33,052 bases of DNA from NCBI GenBank assembly GCA_018824085.1, contig JAHJHI010000006.1:1-33052 (forward strand), in the 5' to 3' direction. This DNA comes from Gammaproteobacteria bacterium (GTDB taxonomy: Bacteria; Pseudomonadota; Gammaproteobacteria; Burkholderiales; Rhodocyclaceae). Below are positions 25,176-32,640 of the stretch, in pieces (position 1 is the first letter of the stretch; each line of letters starts with the position of its first letter). The notes beneath the pieces are model-generated. The model was not told the DNA's origin. It was given only the letters and a program-made list of their open reading frames with translations, and did not search any database. The translations under genes and the position numbers were made by a program.

Positions 25176-26324
25176 TCACCCTGCGCCGAGGGTGAATCGG
25201 GCTCGGCTTCTGGTGAGAAGAGGCTTTTCGACAAAATGATGGAAAAGCATGGCAACCAGCAGGGACACGGCAATCACGACGATCGCCAGGGCAAAGCCGT
25301 GCTCCCGGGCAGGAAGGAAGGCTCGACCAATCGACGCGAAGCCCATCGCCGTCACCGCGTAGAAAATCACGGGGTGCAAAAGATAGAGACCATAGCTGGC
25401 GTCCCCCAGTCGCTTCGCGACAGAACGGATGATACCGCTGGTGGGCAAGCGACTCCATGCAGCAACGACCAGCACCGTCAGCACCGCTCGCCCCCCCCCT
25501 TGCCATCCGGTCAACAGCTCACTCTGCGACTGTCCACTGTCGTGGAACAAACAAAAAAACAGCAATAGAGCCGGCACCCACGCCCAGACGGGCCACTCCC
25601 GCAGCGAGCCGGAACGAAGCCAAGCGCCGACGACGCATCCCCCCGAAAAATAGGCAATGAAGGCGGAGAACTGCGTGTATGCGAAGACTCGATCGGGAAA
25701 GTTCGCCTGGCCAAGATCAAGCACACCATGAACGAAGGAAACCTGTACGGCGAACGCCCCGCCCAGCAGGCAAACCATCCTTGCGGTGCTGGACGCACCA
25801 GAGCGAAGGAACAGCAGGAAGACCGGAAACAATAGATAGAACAGAAACTCGATGCCTAGCGACCAGCCGCCGATTACGAGCGACGTCGAGCCCGGATTGC
25901 CCAGCCCGAAAAGCATCGTGAGATTGGACCAAAGCGCGGTCAGCTTGAGCACGACGGCTTCGCTGTCGCGCGCCACGAAACGATACGCCATTGCCACCAC
26001 GAGTACGGCGATGTAAAGCGGGGCCAGGCGTACAAAACGCAACGCGATGAAGGCGGCAAAGTCATCAAGCGTCCGCACCTTTCGGACGTAGGCGAAAGTA
26101 ATGCTCGCTCCCGACAAGGCAAAGAACACATAGACCGCATAGAGGCCGATCGCGTCGAGCCTGGCCAGAGACTGCCAGTTGAGCAGGTGATACACGGCAA
26201 CTCCGATGGCGCAGCCACCCCGCAACAAGTCGAGCGCGTGCATGCGGCCCTGATCGGGCGCACGCACCTCCGGTGGCCCACCCGCACGTCCCTGCGAACC
26301 GTAATCGCTGAAAGCCCCTGCCAT
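25176..26324 (-). CDS. Acyltransferase-3 family integral membrane protein
   Basis: A 382-residue protein with about ten hydrophobic segments and the family N terminus LDLLRGGCAIGVAVYHLL (arginine at about 35, histidine at about 46), then AVYVFFALSGASITFAYVRK, RFVRLAPLYIAVLV and GWSLGIEFLFYLLFP. Near the end GDASYGLYLLHPVIFYAVTA is standard. It should acylate a glycan or its lipid-linked precursor in the inner membrane. An SD-like GGGGAG lies 11 bases before the ATG. The coding strand has a run of nine G (positions 25491-25499) coding for Gly-Gly-Gly, which could make the gene prone to slippage. It is distinct from the acyltransferase at 16913-18088. Confidence 0.91.
   Translation of the reverse strand: MAGAFSDYGSQGRAGGPPEVRAPDQGRMHALDLLRGGCAIGVAVYHLLNWQSLARLDAIGLYAVYVFFALSGASITFAYVRKVRTLDDFAAFIALRFVRLAPLYIAVLVVAMAYRFVARDSEAVVLKLTALWSNLTMLFGLGNPGSTSLVIGGWSLGIEFLFYLLFPVFLLFLRSGASSTARMVCLLGGAFAVQVSFVHGVLDLGQANFPDRVFAYTQFSAFIAYFSGGCVVGAWLRSGSLREWPVWAWVPALLLFFCLFHDSGQSQSELLTGWQGGGRAVLTVLVVAAWSRLPTSGIIRSVAKRLGDASYGLYLLHPVIFYAVTAMGFASIGRAFLPAREHGFALAIVVIAVSLLVAMLFHHFVEKPLLTRSRARFTLGAG
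25491..25499 (-). repeat. G9 homopolymer inside acyltransferase gene
   Basis: Nine consecutive C on the plus strand read as nine G in the coding strand of the acyltransferase gene, three glycine codons in the WQGGGRAVL region at about residues 276-278. Polymerase slippage by one base would frameshift the last third of the protein. Such G/C tracts are the classic form of phase-variable surface-glycan acetylases in some pathogens. A single sequence cannot show variation. Confidence 0.9.
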
Positions 26325-26328
26325 CTCG

Positions 26329-26886
26329 CTAGAAACTCCCCTTGCCCAGAACCTGGCGCACGGTCATGAGCAGTATCCTGAAATCGAGCCAGATCGTGTG
26401 TGTACGTACATACTGCAGATCCAGATTGAGGCGCTGACCGGCCCGCGCCTCAGACCTCAACGTCGCCTGCGCAAGACCAGTGATACCCGGGCGCACCGAT
26501 ACCCGCTCTGCCCACTGCTCGTCCGTATAAAGCGGGCGCTGGGCCGGCACGTCCGGCCGCGGGCCGACGAGACTCATGTGACCCAGCACGACGTTCAGAA
26601 GCTGCGGAAGCTCATCCAGGCTGGTCTTGCGCAGCCAGCGCCCGGAGCGGGTGATACGCCGATCCTCCTTCTGAGTCTGATAGCCGCCAACACTGTCCGC
26701 GTCCACCACCATGCTGCGGAACTTGTACATACCGAACGGACGCCCATGGCGCCCAACCCGTGTCTGGCGATAGAAGATTGGCCCCGGACTATCCAGGCGA
26801 ACCACCAATGCCAGCACCGTCAGCAAGGGCGCCAGCGCGAACAGCGCGAACAATCCAGTAAACAGGTCGAAAAGTCGCTTGGTCAT
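26329..26886 (-). CDS. PglC/WcaJ-type initiating sugar-1-phosphate transferase (bacterial sugar transferase)
   Basis: A 185-residue short polyprenyl-phosphate sugar-1-phosphotransferase. It has one N-terminal hydrophobic helix (KRLFDLFTGLFALFALAPLL), then RQTRVGRHGRPFGMYKFRSM, the DELPQLLNV motif and SLVGPRPDV, all highly conserved. Members transfer a sugar phosphate (GlcNAc, diNAcBac or galactose) from UDP-sugar to undecaprenyl phosphate, starting lipid-linked glycan assembly. The small size matches the monotopic PglC rather than full-length WcaJ. UDP-diNAcBac, the product of the dehydratase/aminotransferase/NeuD-type enzymes in this operon, could be its donor. The ATG at 26886 follows the asparagine synthase-like stop after 10 bases. 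The longer frame to 27018 enters the neighbour. Confidence 0.93.
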   Translation of the reverse strand: MTKRLFDLFTGLFALFALAPLLTVLALVVRLDSPGPIFYRQTRVGRHGRPFGMYKFRSMVVDADSVGGYQTQKEDRRITRSGRWLRKTSLDELPQLLNVVLGHMSLVGPRPDVPAQRPLYTDEQWAERVSVRPGITGLAQATLRSEARAGQRLNLDLQYVRTHTIWLDFRILLMTVRQVLGKGSF

Positions 26887-26896
26887 CACGAGGGGC

Positions 26897-28750
26897 TCAA
26901 CCCCCGCCGACTCTGGAATCGGAAGCGACTCCAAGAGCCGCGAAATCCAGGGATGGAACCTCGCGCAATCCAGCGACTTCAGAGTCCATGAAGAGGCGCG
27001 CCCACAGTTCCACGGCAATCAGAGCCCGCAGTTCACGCGTTCGGTCCTTCTGGCCAAACCGATGCTCGGCAATCATGCCCGCCACGACATCACGATCAAA
27101 CAGAGCGCGGTCCGACGTGCGTTCGCCGAGCAGAATGTCGTCCACGAAGCCCGACAGCCGGTCGCGAAACCACTCGCCGACCGGGACAGTGAACATCTGC
27201 TTGCGTCGATAAGCCAGATCCTCCCCGATCAACGGCGCAACGGCTTTCTTGTATATGTACTTGGTCTCGCCATCTTTGAGCTTGAGCCCTCCCGGTATCC
27301 GGAAGGCCAGCTCCATCATGCGGTAGTCGAGAAAGGGGGTCCGCGCCTCGAGCGATACCGCCATGCCCATGCGATCAGGCTTGACAAGATTGTTGCCGGC
27401 AAGCAGCAGCTGCATGTCCAGATAGAGTGCCTGATTGATGCGATCCATATGTGCACATTCGTCGAACAGCGGCGCGGTGACGGCATGCGAATCAACACCA
27501 TGCAGGGCGGCACGCAGCGATGTTCCGTAGAGGCATCGCTTCTCGTTCTCGCCGAACAACGTGAGGTTGCCGTGGTACGCCGAGCGAAACTCCGCGCCTG
27601 GCATACCGTCCGCATCGCTCGCAAAGAACTTTTTGTACTTCTCATATCCTGCAAACAGCTCGTCGCCGCCGTCGCCGGTCAGCACAACCTTCACTTCACG
27701 TGCCGCGAGCTGCGATACGCGATAGGTCGGCAGAAAAGACACATCGCCATGCGGCTGGTCGCAGTGCCATATCGCGAGCGGCCAGAGGTCGAGCATATTG
27801 GAATCGACCTTCTGGGCAACGTGCCTCGTACCGAACAGACGAGCAGCCTGCTCGGCATACGGACTCTCATCGAAACGTGCCTCGTGAAAGCCAATGGCAT
27901 AGGTATTCACGGGCTCGTCAAGATGGCGGCTCATCCTGCCGACCACGCTTGTCGAATCAACACCTCCGCTCAGGAAAGCGCCAAAGGGCACATCGGAGCG
28001 CAGGCGCAGGCGTACCGCGTCGTCGAGCGTTTCGTTGAACATCACCATCCATTCGGATTCCGGCCGCGACTCGACACGCTGATCCGCAAGGGACCACCAC
28101 CGCACATCTTCGACGCCGGAACGGTCGATACGCAGGTAATGACCTGGTTCAAGGTGCCGGATGCCATCGAACATCGTGCGCGGAGGCGGCACGTAGTTGA
28201 AGGTCAGGAAATGGTGCAGTGCTTCGTGATCCATCCGGCGCGGCACACCAGCCGCGAGCAGCGACTTGATCTCGGAGGCGAAGTACATCCGATTGCCATC
28301 GTCATGGATGTACAACGGTTTGACGCCGATCCGGTCTCGCACCAGGAAAAGCGAGTCGATGCCTGCGTCGTAGATGGCGAAGGCGAACATTCCGTTCAGC
28401 CTGGAAATGAAGTCCAGCCCCTCAGATTCATACAGACGCAACAGCACCTCGGTATCCGAGTGGGTGCGACATGCGTACGGGCCGCCGCTAAGTTCGGCAG
28501 CGAGTTCAACGTGGTTGAAAATTTCGCCGTTCTGCACGACAGCGATCCGGCCGTCATCCGAAATGAACGGCTGGTGACCGCCGGCCACGTCGATGATGGA
28601 CAGGCGGCGGTTGCCGATGGCAACCCCTTCGGCGCAATGCAGCCCGAGATCATCCGGTCCGCGATGCCAAAGCATGCGCCCCATGGCAGCAAGAAGCGGT
28701 TCTTCCGCAGTTACCCTGCTCCGGTCGAAATAGCCAAATATTCCGCACAT
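26897..28750 (-). CDS. asnB: Asparagine synthase (glutamine-hydrolysing)-like amidotransferase
   Basis: A 617-residue protein with the class II glutaminase domain (M-C2-GIFGY, Cys2 nucleophile, RLSIIDVAGGHQPF, VVQNGEIFNH) and a synthetase domain with SGGVDSTSV at about residue 260 and the TGDGGDELFAGYEKYKKF loop. AsnB-like proteins in glycan loci, for example WbpS- or WbmI-type proteins, may amidate uronic or nonulosonic acids to amides rather than make asparagine. Which applies here is not determined. The start has GAGGA 11 bases upstream, and a 55-base gap separates it from the aldolase-like gene. The C terminus carries the extra residues after SEVAGLREV that are variable in this family. 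Confidence 0.9.
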   Translation of the reverse strand: MCGIFGYFDRSRVTAEEPLLAAMGRMLWHRGPDDLGLHCAEGVAIGNRRLSIIDVAGGHQPFISDDGRIAVVQNGEIFNHVELAAELSGGPYACRTHSDTEVLLRLYESEGLDFISRLNGMFAFAIYDAGIDSLFLVRDRIGVKPLYIHDDGNRMYFASEIKSLLAAGVPRRMDHEALHHFLTFNYVPPPRTMFDGIRHLEPGHYLRIDRSGVEDVRWWSLADQRVESRPESEWMVMFNETLDDAVRLRLRSDVPFGAFLSGGVDSTSVVGRMSRHLDEPVNTYAIGFHEARFDESPYAEQAARLFGTRHVAQKVDSNMLDLWPLAIWHCDQPHGDVSFLPTYRVSQLAAREVKVVLTGDGGDELFAGYEKYKKFFASDADGMPGAEFRSAYHGNLTLFGENEKRCLYGTSLRAALHGVDSHAVTAPLFDECAHMDRINQALYLDMQLLLAGNNLVKPDRMGMAVSLEARTPFLDYRMMELAFRIPGGLKLKDGETKYIYKKAVAPLIGEDLAYRRKQMFTVPVGEWFRDRLSGFVDDILLGERTSDRALFDRDVVAGMIAEHRFGQKDRTRELRALIAVELWARLFMDSEVAGLREVPSLDFAALGVASDSRVGGG

Positions 28751-28805
28751 CTGTTCAGCATTCCTCAGGGGTATTGTTTCGTTAGCACATCACACTTGGC
28801 TCGGC

Positions 28806-29624
28806 TCAACGGCTTCGTTCGGCGAGCGTTGCAACGATGCGTCTCACCTCGCCCTGGTTGGCCGCCAACTCGGCTTCACCGGCGCCCAGGTAGGCAGCGT
28901 ACGCGGACCTCAGACGCATCACCTCGCGCGCAAAATCCATCTCGCCCTTCATGACGTCAAGCGTTGCCGCCTGCCGGTGAAAGGTCCGGGACAGGATGAC
29001 GGACGTCGACCCCAAACGAACGTGCTCGCCAAGAATGCGCTCGGCGGGCAACAGCCCCTCTCCGACCCGAGCCACACCGCCGAAGCCGAAGGGCTTACCT
29101 GCAGCCTTGAGCTGCTCGGCGGCCCGATCAAGCATGCCATTGGCCAGCGGTTCGAACATGAAGCGCAATCCGAGAGACAGATGCAAGTCATTCAGACCGA
29201 TGAACACTTCACCCACGCCATCCACCCGGGATACCTCGGACAAACAGTCAAATGCCTCGGCGGTCTCGACGAGCGGCACCACTGGCACCCGACCCCGCAC
29301 GCTACGGCAGAAGGCCTCCAGCTCCGTCGTCTCACGGAACATGGGCAGCATCAGGAGATCGGCGCCCCTCGCCAGCGCATCCTCTACCTCGTCCGTAGAT
29401 CCGTCATGCCAGGGATTGAGGCGGACCAGCAACTCCGTGTCTCCGATGGCCTCGCGCACACGCGAAATATCTTCGGGCGCATGCCGCGACATCCACGTAT
29501 CCAGATGGCCCTGGCGAGCGGCCTTGCCCATATGTTCAAGGTCGACGAAAACACGGTTCACACCGTGAAGCGCGACATAACGTGCAACGTCGGGCTGGTT
29601 GACGATCATCATCAGTTGAATCAT
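28806..29624 (-). CDS. HpcH/HpaI-type aldolase/citrate lyase-like protein
   Basis: A 272-residue TIM-barrel protein of the class II aldolase (HpcH/HpaI) type. Visible family features are FVDLEHMGK near the N terminus, LVRLNPW (substrate-binding arginine), GADLLMLPMFRETTELEAF, PLVETAEAFD with the metal-binding glutamate, and FIGLNDLHLSLGL with the metal-binding aspartate. Such enzymes split or join pyruvate or acetyl units and aldehydes. A function in glycan synthesis is not established for this subfamily as far as I know. It overlaps the flippase stop by 4 bases, so it is co-transcribed. The substrate could be a 2-keto acid such as a nonulosonic or Kdo-like sugar, but that is speculation. Confidence 0.82.
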   Translation of the reverse strand: MIQLMMIVNQPDVARYVALHGVNRVFVDLEHMGKAARQGHLDTWMSRHAPEDISRVREAIGDTELLVRLNPWHDGSTDEVEDALARGADLLMLPMFRETTELEAFCRSVRGRVPVVPLVETAEAFDCLSEVSRVDGVGEVFIGLNDLHLSLGLRFMFEPLANGMLDRAAEQLKAAGKPFGFGGVARVGEGLLPAERILGEHVRLGSTSVILSRTFHRQAATLDVMKGEMDFAREVMRLRSAYAAYLGAGEAELAANQGEVRRIVATLAERSR

Positions 29625-31165
29625 CTGGCGCCTTCTTTTCCTCGCGACATCAATTGCCTCCACAGACCCGGATTGCATCCGGCAGCCACGACTGCGAAAC
29701 CGGCAAACGCCGCGGCAGCCCAGCCGGCTCGCGTCCAGAACTCCGTACTTATCGAATCACCGACCAACGCGATAGCCGCCGCCGCAAGGACGGGCCACAG
29801 CAGACTCATTCTGGCGCCGCCCAGAACCCTTTCAGTCAACCCGCTGCCGAAACGCGCGACCGCAGCGGCCTGTCGGGCCATCGCAACAGCGCCGATGACA
29901 TAAACCCCCACATAAACCGCCATCACACCCCGCACCCCTGTCTGCGCAAGCGCCAGTGGCGAGAACATCAGCGTTGCCAGCAGCATCAGCAGGGCGACCT
30001 TGAGCAGCGGCCGCATCGCACCCGCCGCCGCAAAGGCCGTGCCGTAGATGGAGAGCGCGGCCTGAAAGGGCAGCGACAAGAAAGCAATGGTTACCAGATC
30101 AGCCAGCAGGGATGTCTGGACGGGCGTAAAGGCCGCTCCGAAAAACGCAAGTCCGACCAGCACATCGGGGAAAAAAACTGCCGGAACCACGATCGCCACC
30201 GACGCCCAGACAACAGCCTTCAGGGCCACGAGCAGTGCCGGCCGTGCGCCGCCATAACCACCCGTTTCAAAGTCCCCGGCTATCCTGGGCAGCAGTACCG
30301 TACCGATCGCGCCGATCAGCACGCCCATCGGCAGATCAACGAGCTTGCTTGCGTAATTGAACAGCGAAAGTGCGCCCGCATCATGAAAGGATGAAATTGC
30401 ACGGGATATCGGCGACAAAGCAACCAGAACGGTGACGAAGCTGAACGTACCGGCAAACTGTTTCAGCAGGCCCGCCATGCGTGGCGCATTCGCAAGCCCC
30501 ACACGCCCGAACACGGGCCAGGCATCGACGCCCTGGACCGTCAATCGGAGCAGAGCGCCCACCGCCACGCCCACGGCGATCGCGAACGCAATCGACCCCT
30601 TCCCGGCCAGCGCGACACAGACGATCACCATCCCATTGAAGAAGAGCGTCCCCCCTGCCCCGACCGCAAACCGGCCATGGGCGTTGAGAAAAGCGACAAC
30701 CACGCCCGAAAGCGCCGACAGGGGGAGAGCCAGCAGCATCACCAGGAAGGACGGAATGTTCGCCGCGCGAACGCCCTCTGACAAGCCGGGGGCGAGCAGC
30801 CCGAGTACCAACGGCGCGGCCAGACCCAGCACGATCGCGAGCAGGACGAAGCCTCCTCCAATCCACAGCATCGCGCGGATGAACAAGGCAGCATCCTCGC
30901 CACGCGGACTGCGCCGGAATGCAGGCACCAGCGTTGCCGCCAACCCGCCGCCTAGCAGCAGGCTCACCATCAGATCCGGAAACGTCAGCAAGACGATGGC
31001 GACGTCGGTCGCCTCGGTTGCTCCACCCTGCGCGGCTATCATCCACTCTCGCACAAATCCGCTGAAACGCCCGACAAGCACCAATGCCGCAACGAGCAGG
31101 GTATTCCGGACCGTCGAACGCGCTGTCGTTTCAACACACGCCGGTTCGGCAGGATTGACCTTCAT
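29621..31165 (-). CDS. MurJ/MviN-type polyprenol-linked oligosaccharide flippase
   Basis: A 514-residue multi-pass protein of the MOP superfamily with about 13-14 hydrophobic segments. The start RNTLLVAALVLVGRFSGFVRE, then FPDLMVSLLLGGGLAATLVPAF and GALSLFNYASKLVDLPMGVLIGAIGTVLLPRIA are the MurJ/MviN landmarks. Classical MurJ exports lipid II. Here it heads a glycan operon and is divergent from the housekeeping type, so it may flip the undecaprenyl-linked glycan in place of Wzx. The ATG at 31165 lies opposite waaA across the intergenic region, from which the whole minus-strand operon could be transcribed. I cannot rule out that it is the cell's only MurJ. Confidence 0.86.
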   Translation of the reverse strand: MKVNPAEPACVETTARSTVRNTLLVAALVLVGRFSGFVREWMIAAQGGATEATDVAIVLLTFPDLMVSLLLGGGLAATLVPAFRRSPRGEDAALFIRAMLWIGGGFVLLAIVLGLAAPLVLGLLAPGLSEGVRAANIPSFLVMLLALPLSALSGVVVAFLNAHGRFAVGAGGTLFFNGMVIVCVALAGKGSIAFAIAVGVAVGALLRLTVQGVDAWPVFGRVGLANAPRMAGLLKQFAGTFSFVTVLVALSPISRAISSFHDAGALSLFNYASKLVDLPMGVLIGAIGTVLLPRIAGDFETGGYGGARPALLVALKAVVWASVAIVVPAVFFPDVLVGLAFFGAAFTPVQTSLLADLVTIAFLSLPFQAALSIYGTAFAAAGAMRPLLKVALLMLLATLMFSPLALAQTGVRGVMAVYVGVYVIGAVAMARQAAAVARFGSGLTERVLGGARMSLLWPVLAAAAIALVGDSISTEFWTRAGWAAAAFAGFAVVAAGCNPGLWRQLMSRGKEGAR

Positions 31166-31202
31166 CGAGGATATGATTTCAGAGTAACGGGAACGGTCGC
31201 TA

Positions 31203-31220
31203 CCACCGACAGGGCGGTGG
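31203..31220. repeat. Small inverted repeat upstream of the flippase gene
   Basis: CCACCG and CGGTGG are separated by six bases (acaggg). The stem is 6 base pairs, GC-only except one A-T pair, and lies 38 bases from the flippase start. It has no T-run, so it is not a terminator. It could be an operator half-site or an mRNA leader hairpin. Confidence 0.5.
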
Positions 31221-31240
31221 ACAACGCAGGAAGGTGCCGC

Positions 31241-31269
31241 GCGCCTGCCTGCAGTGGGGCGGCAGGCGC
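31241..31269. repeat. 9-base inverted repeat between flippase gene and waaA
   Basis: GCGCCTGCC at 31241-31249 and its exact complement GGCAGGCGC at 31261-31269 flank an 11-base spacer. The stem is GC-rich and would form a stable hairpin in RNA from either strand. There is no following T-run on either strand. It sits between the two divergent genes, so it may be a regulatory element. Confidence 0.65.
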
Positions 31270-31407
31270 AATGGTATCAGGATGGGTATCAAACGTGATC
31301 GGAGCGGCCGAAAAGGCACCTCGTGTATCCGCGCTCGATGACTTTGGTACCCTGCTGCGGCCCCTCTGAACAGACCGGCTCACCACGGCCGCGCATGATT
31401 CCGCCCA

Positions 31408-32640
31408 ATGCACTTTCTTTATTCGACTCTCTGGCTGCTCGTACTGCCGTTCGCCGCACTCAAGCTATGGTGGCGCTCTCGAAGGGAATCCGGCTATTCA
31501 ACGAAGCCGGGCGAGAGGCTCGGGCTCGCAGCATCCGTGGCAACCGTACCCACTCTCTGGATCCACGCCGTATCGGTCGGCGAGACACGAGCCGCAGCCC
31601 CGCTGATTGCCGCACTGCGCGCGCGCCACCCGCACCACCGCATCCTTGTCACCCACATGACCGCCACCGGGCGGACCACGGCGCGTGGGCTGTACGGAGA
31701 ATTCGCCGAACTGGCGTGGCTGCCCTGGGATCTGCCCTGGGCACAGCGTGCGTTCCTGCGCCGCTGGAAACCGGCTCTGGGCATCGTCATGGAAACAGAG
31801 ATCTGGCCGAACCTGCTGCGCGAAGCCCGCCGCGCGGGCGTGCCCATGGTGCTTGCAAACGCACGCCTTTCGGCGCGCTCGGCGATGCGCTATGCGCGGC
31901 TCGACGGATTCGTCCGGAACGTACTGGCGGACTTCACTGCCATCGGCGCACAAACCGGCGATGACGGCGCCCGCTTCCGCTCGCTCGGCGCACAGCAGGT
32001 ATCGGTGACCGGCAACCTGAAATTCGACATCTGTGCACCCGCCGCGCAGATCGCACTTGGCACGCGCTGGCATCAGGCGATCGGCGCCCGACAGGTTCTG
32101 CTGCTGGCCAGCACGCGCGACGGCGAAGAAGCGCTGTTGCTCGATGCGCTGCTGGCGGCGATTCCGCCCGACGTACTGATCGCGCTGGTGCCACGTCACC
32201 CGCAGCGTTTCGACGAGGTCGCCACGCTGATCGCCTCGCGCGGACTCGGCCTGTGCCGTCGCAGCGAGGGCCGCTGGCCGACCACAGATACGCGTATCTG
32301 GCTGGGTGACGCGATGGGCGAAATGTTCGCCTGGTACAGGCTGGCCGATCTGGCGTTGATCGGTGGCAGCTGGCTACCGCTGGGCGGTCAGAACCTGATT
32401 GAAGCCTGCTCAGTCGGTTGCCCGGTACTTTCCGGGCCGCACACCTTCAATTTTGAGCAAGCCACCGAGGATGCAATCGCCGCTGGCGCCGCGTTGCGGG
32501 TCGATGATGCAACGGCTGCAGCAGCCGAAGCCCGCCGGCTGCTGGCGGAACCGGCCACGCTAGGTACCATGGGCGAAGCGGGAAGAGCGTATGCGCAGGC
32601 CCATCGCGGCGCAACCGCGCGCACGATGGCGCTGTCATAG
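31408..32640 (+). CDS. waaA: 3-deoxy-D-manno-octulosonic acid (Kdo) transferase, probably short at the C terminus
   Basis: A 410-residue GT30 protein that adds Kdo from CMP-Kdo to lipid A in the inner-membrane inner leaflet. It has an N-terminal membrane anchor (FLYSTLWLLVLPFAALKLWW), PGERLG with the catalytic glutamate, HAVSVGETRAAAPLIAAL, METEIWPNLL, GNLKFD and the CMP-binding end GSWLPLGGQNLIEACSVG with SGPHTFNFEQ. Members are usually about 420-425 residues, and this one stops right after GATARTMALS, where homologues usually have several more. The last 253 bases are overlapped by a convergent adaptor-like frame. This is the only plus-strand gene and is divergent from the glycan operon. Confidence 0.94.
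   Translation: MHFLYSTLWLLVLPFAALKLWWRSRRESGYSTKPGERLGLAASVATVPTLWIHAVSVGETRAAAPLIAALRARHPHHRILVTHMTATGRTTARGLYGEFAELAWLPWDLPWAQRAFLRRWKPALGIVMETEIWPNLLREARRAGVPMVLANARLSARSAMRYARLDGFVRNVLADFTAIGAQTGDDGARFRSLGAQQVSVTGNLKFDICAPAAQIALGTRWHQAIGARQVLLLASTRDGEEALLLDALLAAIPPDVLIALVPRHPQRFDEVATLIASRGLGLCRRSEGRWPTTDTRIWLGDAMGEMFAWYRLADLALIGGSWLPLGGQNLIEACSVGCPVLSGPHTFNFEQATEDAIAAGAALRVDDATAAAAEARRLLAEPATLGTMGEAGRAYAQAHRGATARTMALS

Larger units (their letters stand above)
31166..31407. promoter_or_regulatory. Divergent intergenic region between flippase gene and waaA
   Basis: These 242 bases lie between two divergent start codons and must contain the promoters for the long minus-strand operon and for waaA. 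I find no convincing sigma-70 hexamer pair. The region holds two inverted repeats (listed separately), and the rest shows no recognisable binding site. Confidence 0.6.

Noticed and set aside
26879-28954. A 691-residue plus-strand open frame
   Set aside because: It is antisense to the asparagine synthase-like gene and its translation has no recognisable motifs. Long antisense frames are expected in GC-rich coding DNA.
31203-31269. Intrinsic terminator in the waaA/flippase intergenic region
   Set aside because: Neither inverted repeat has a following T-run on either strand, and the flanking genes are divergent, so a terminator would serve no gene.
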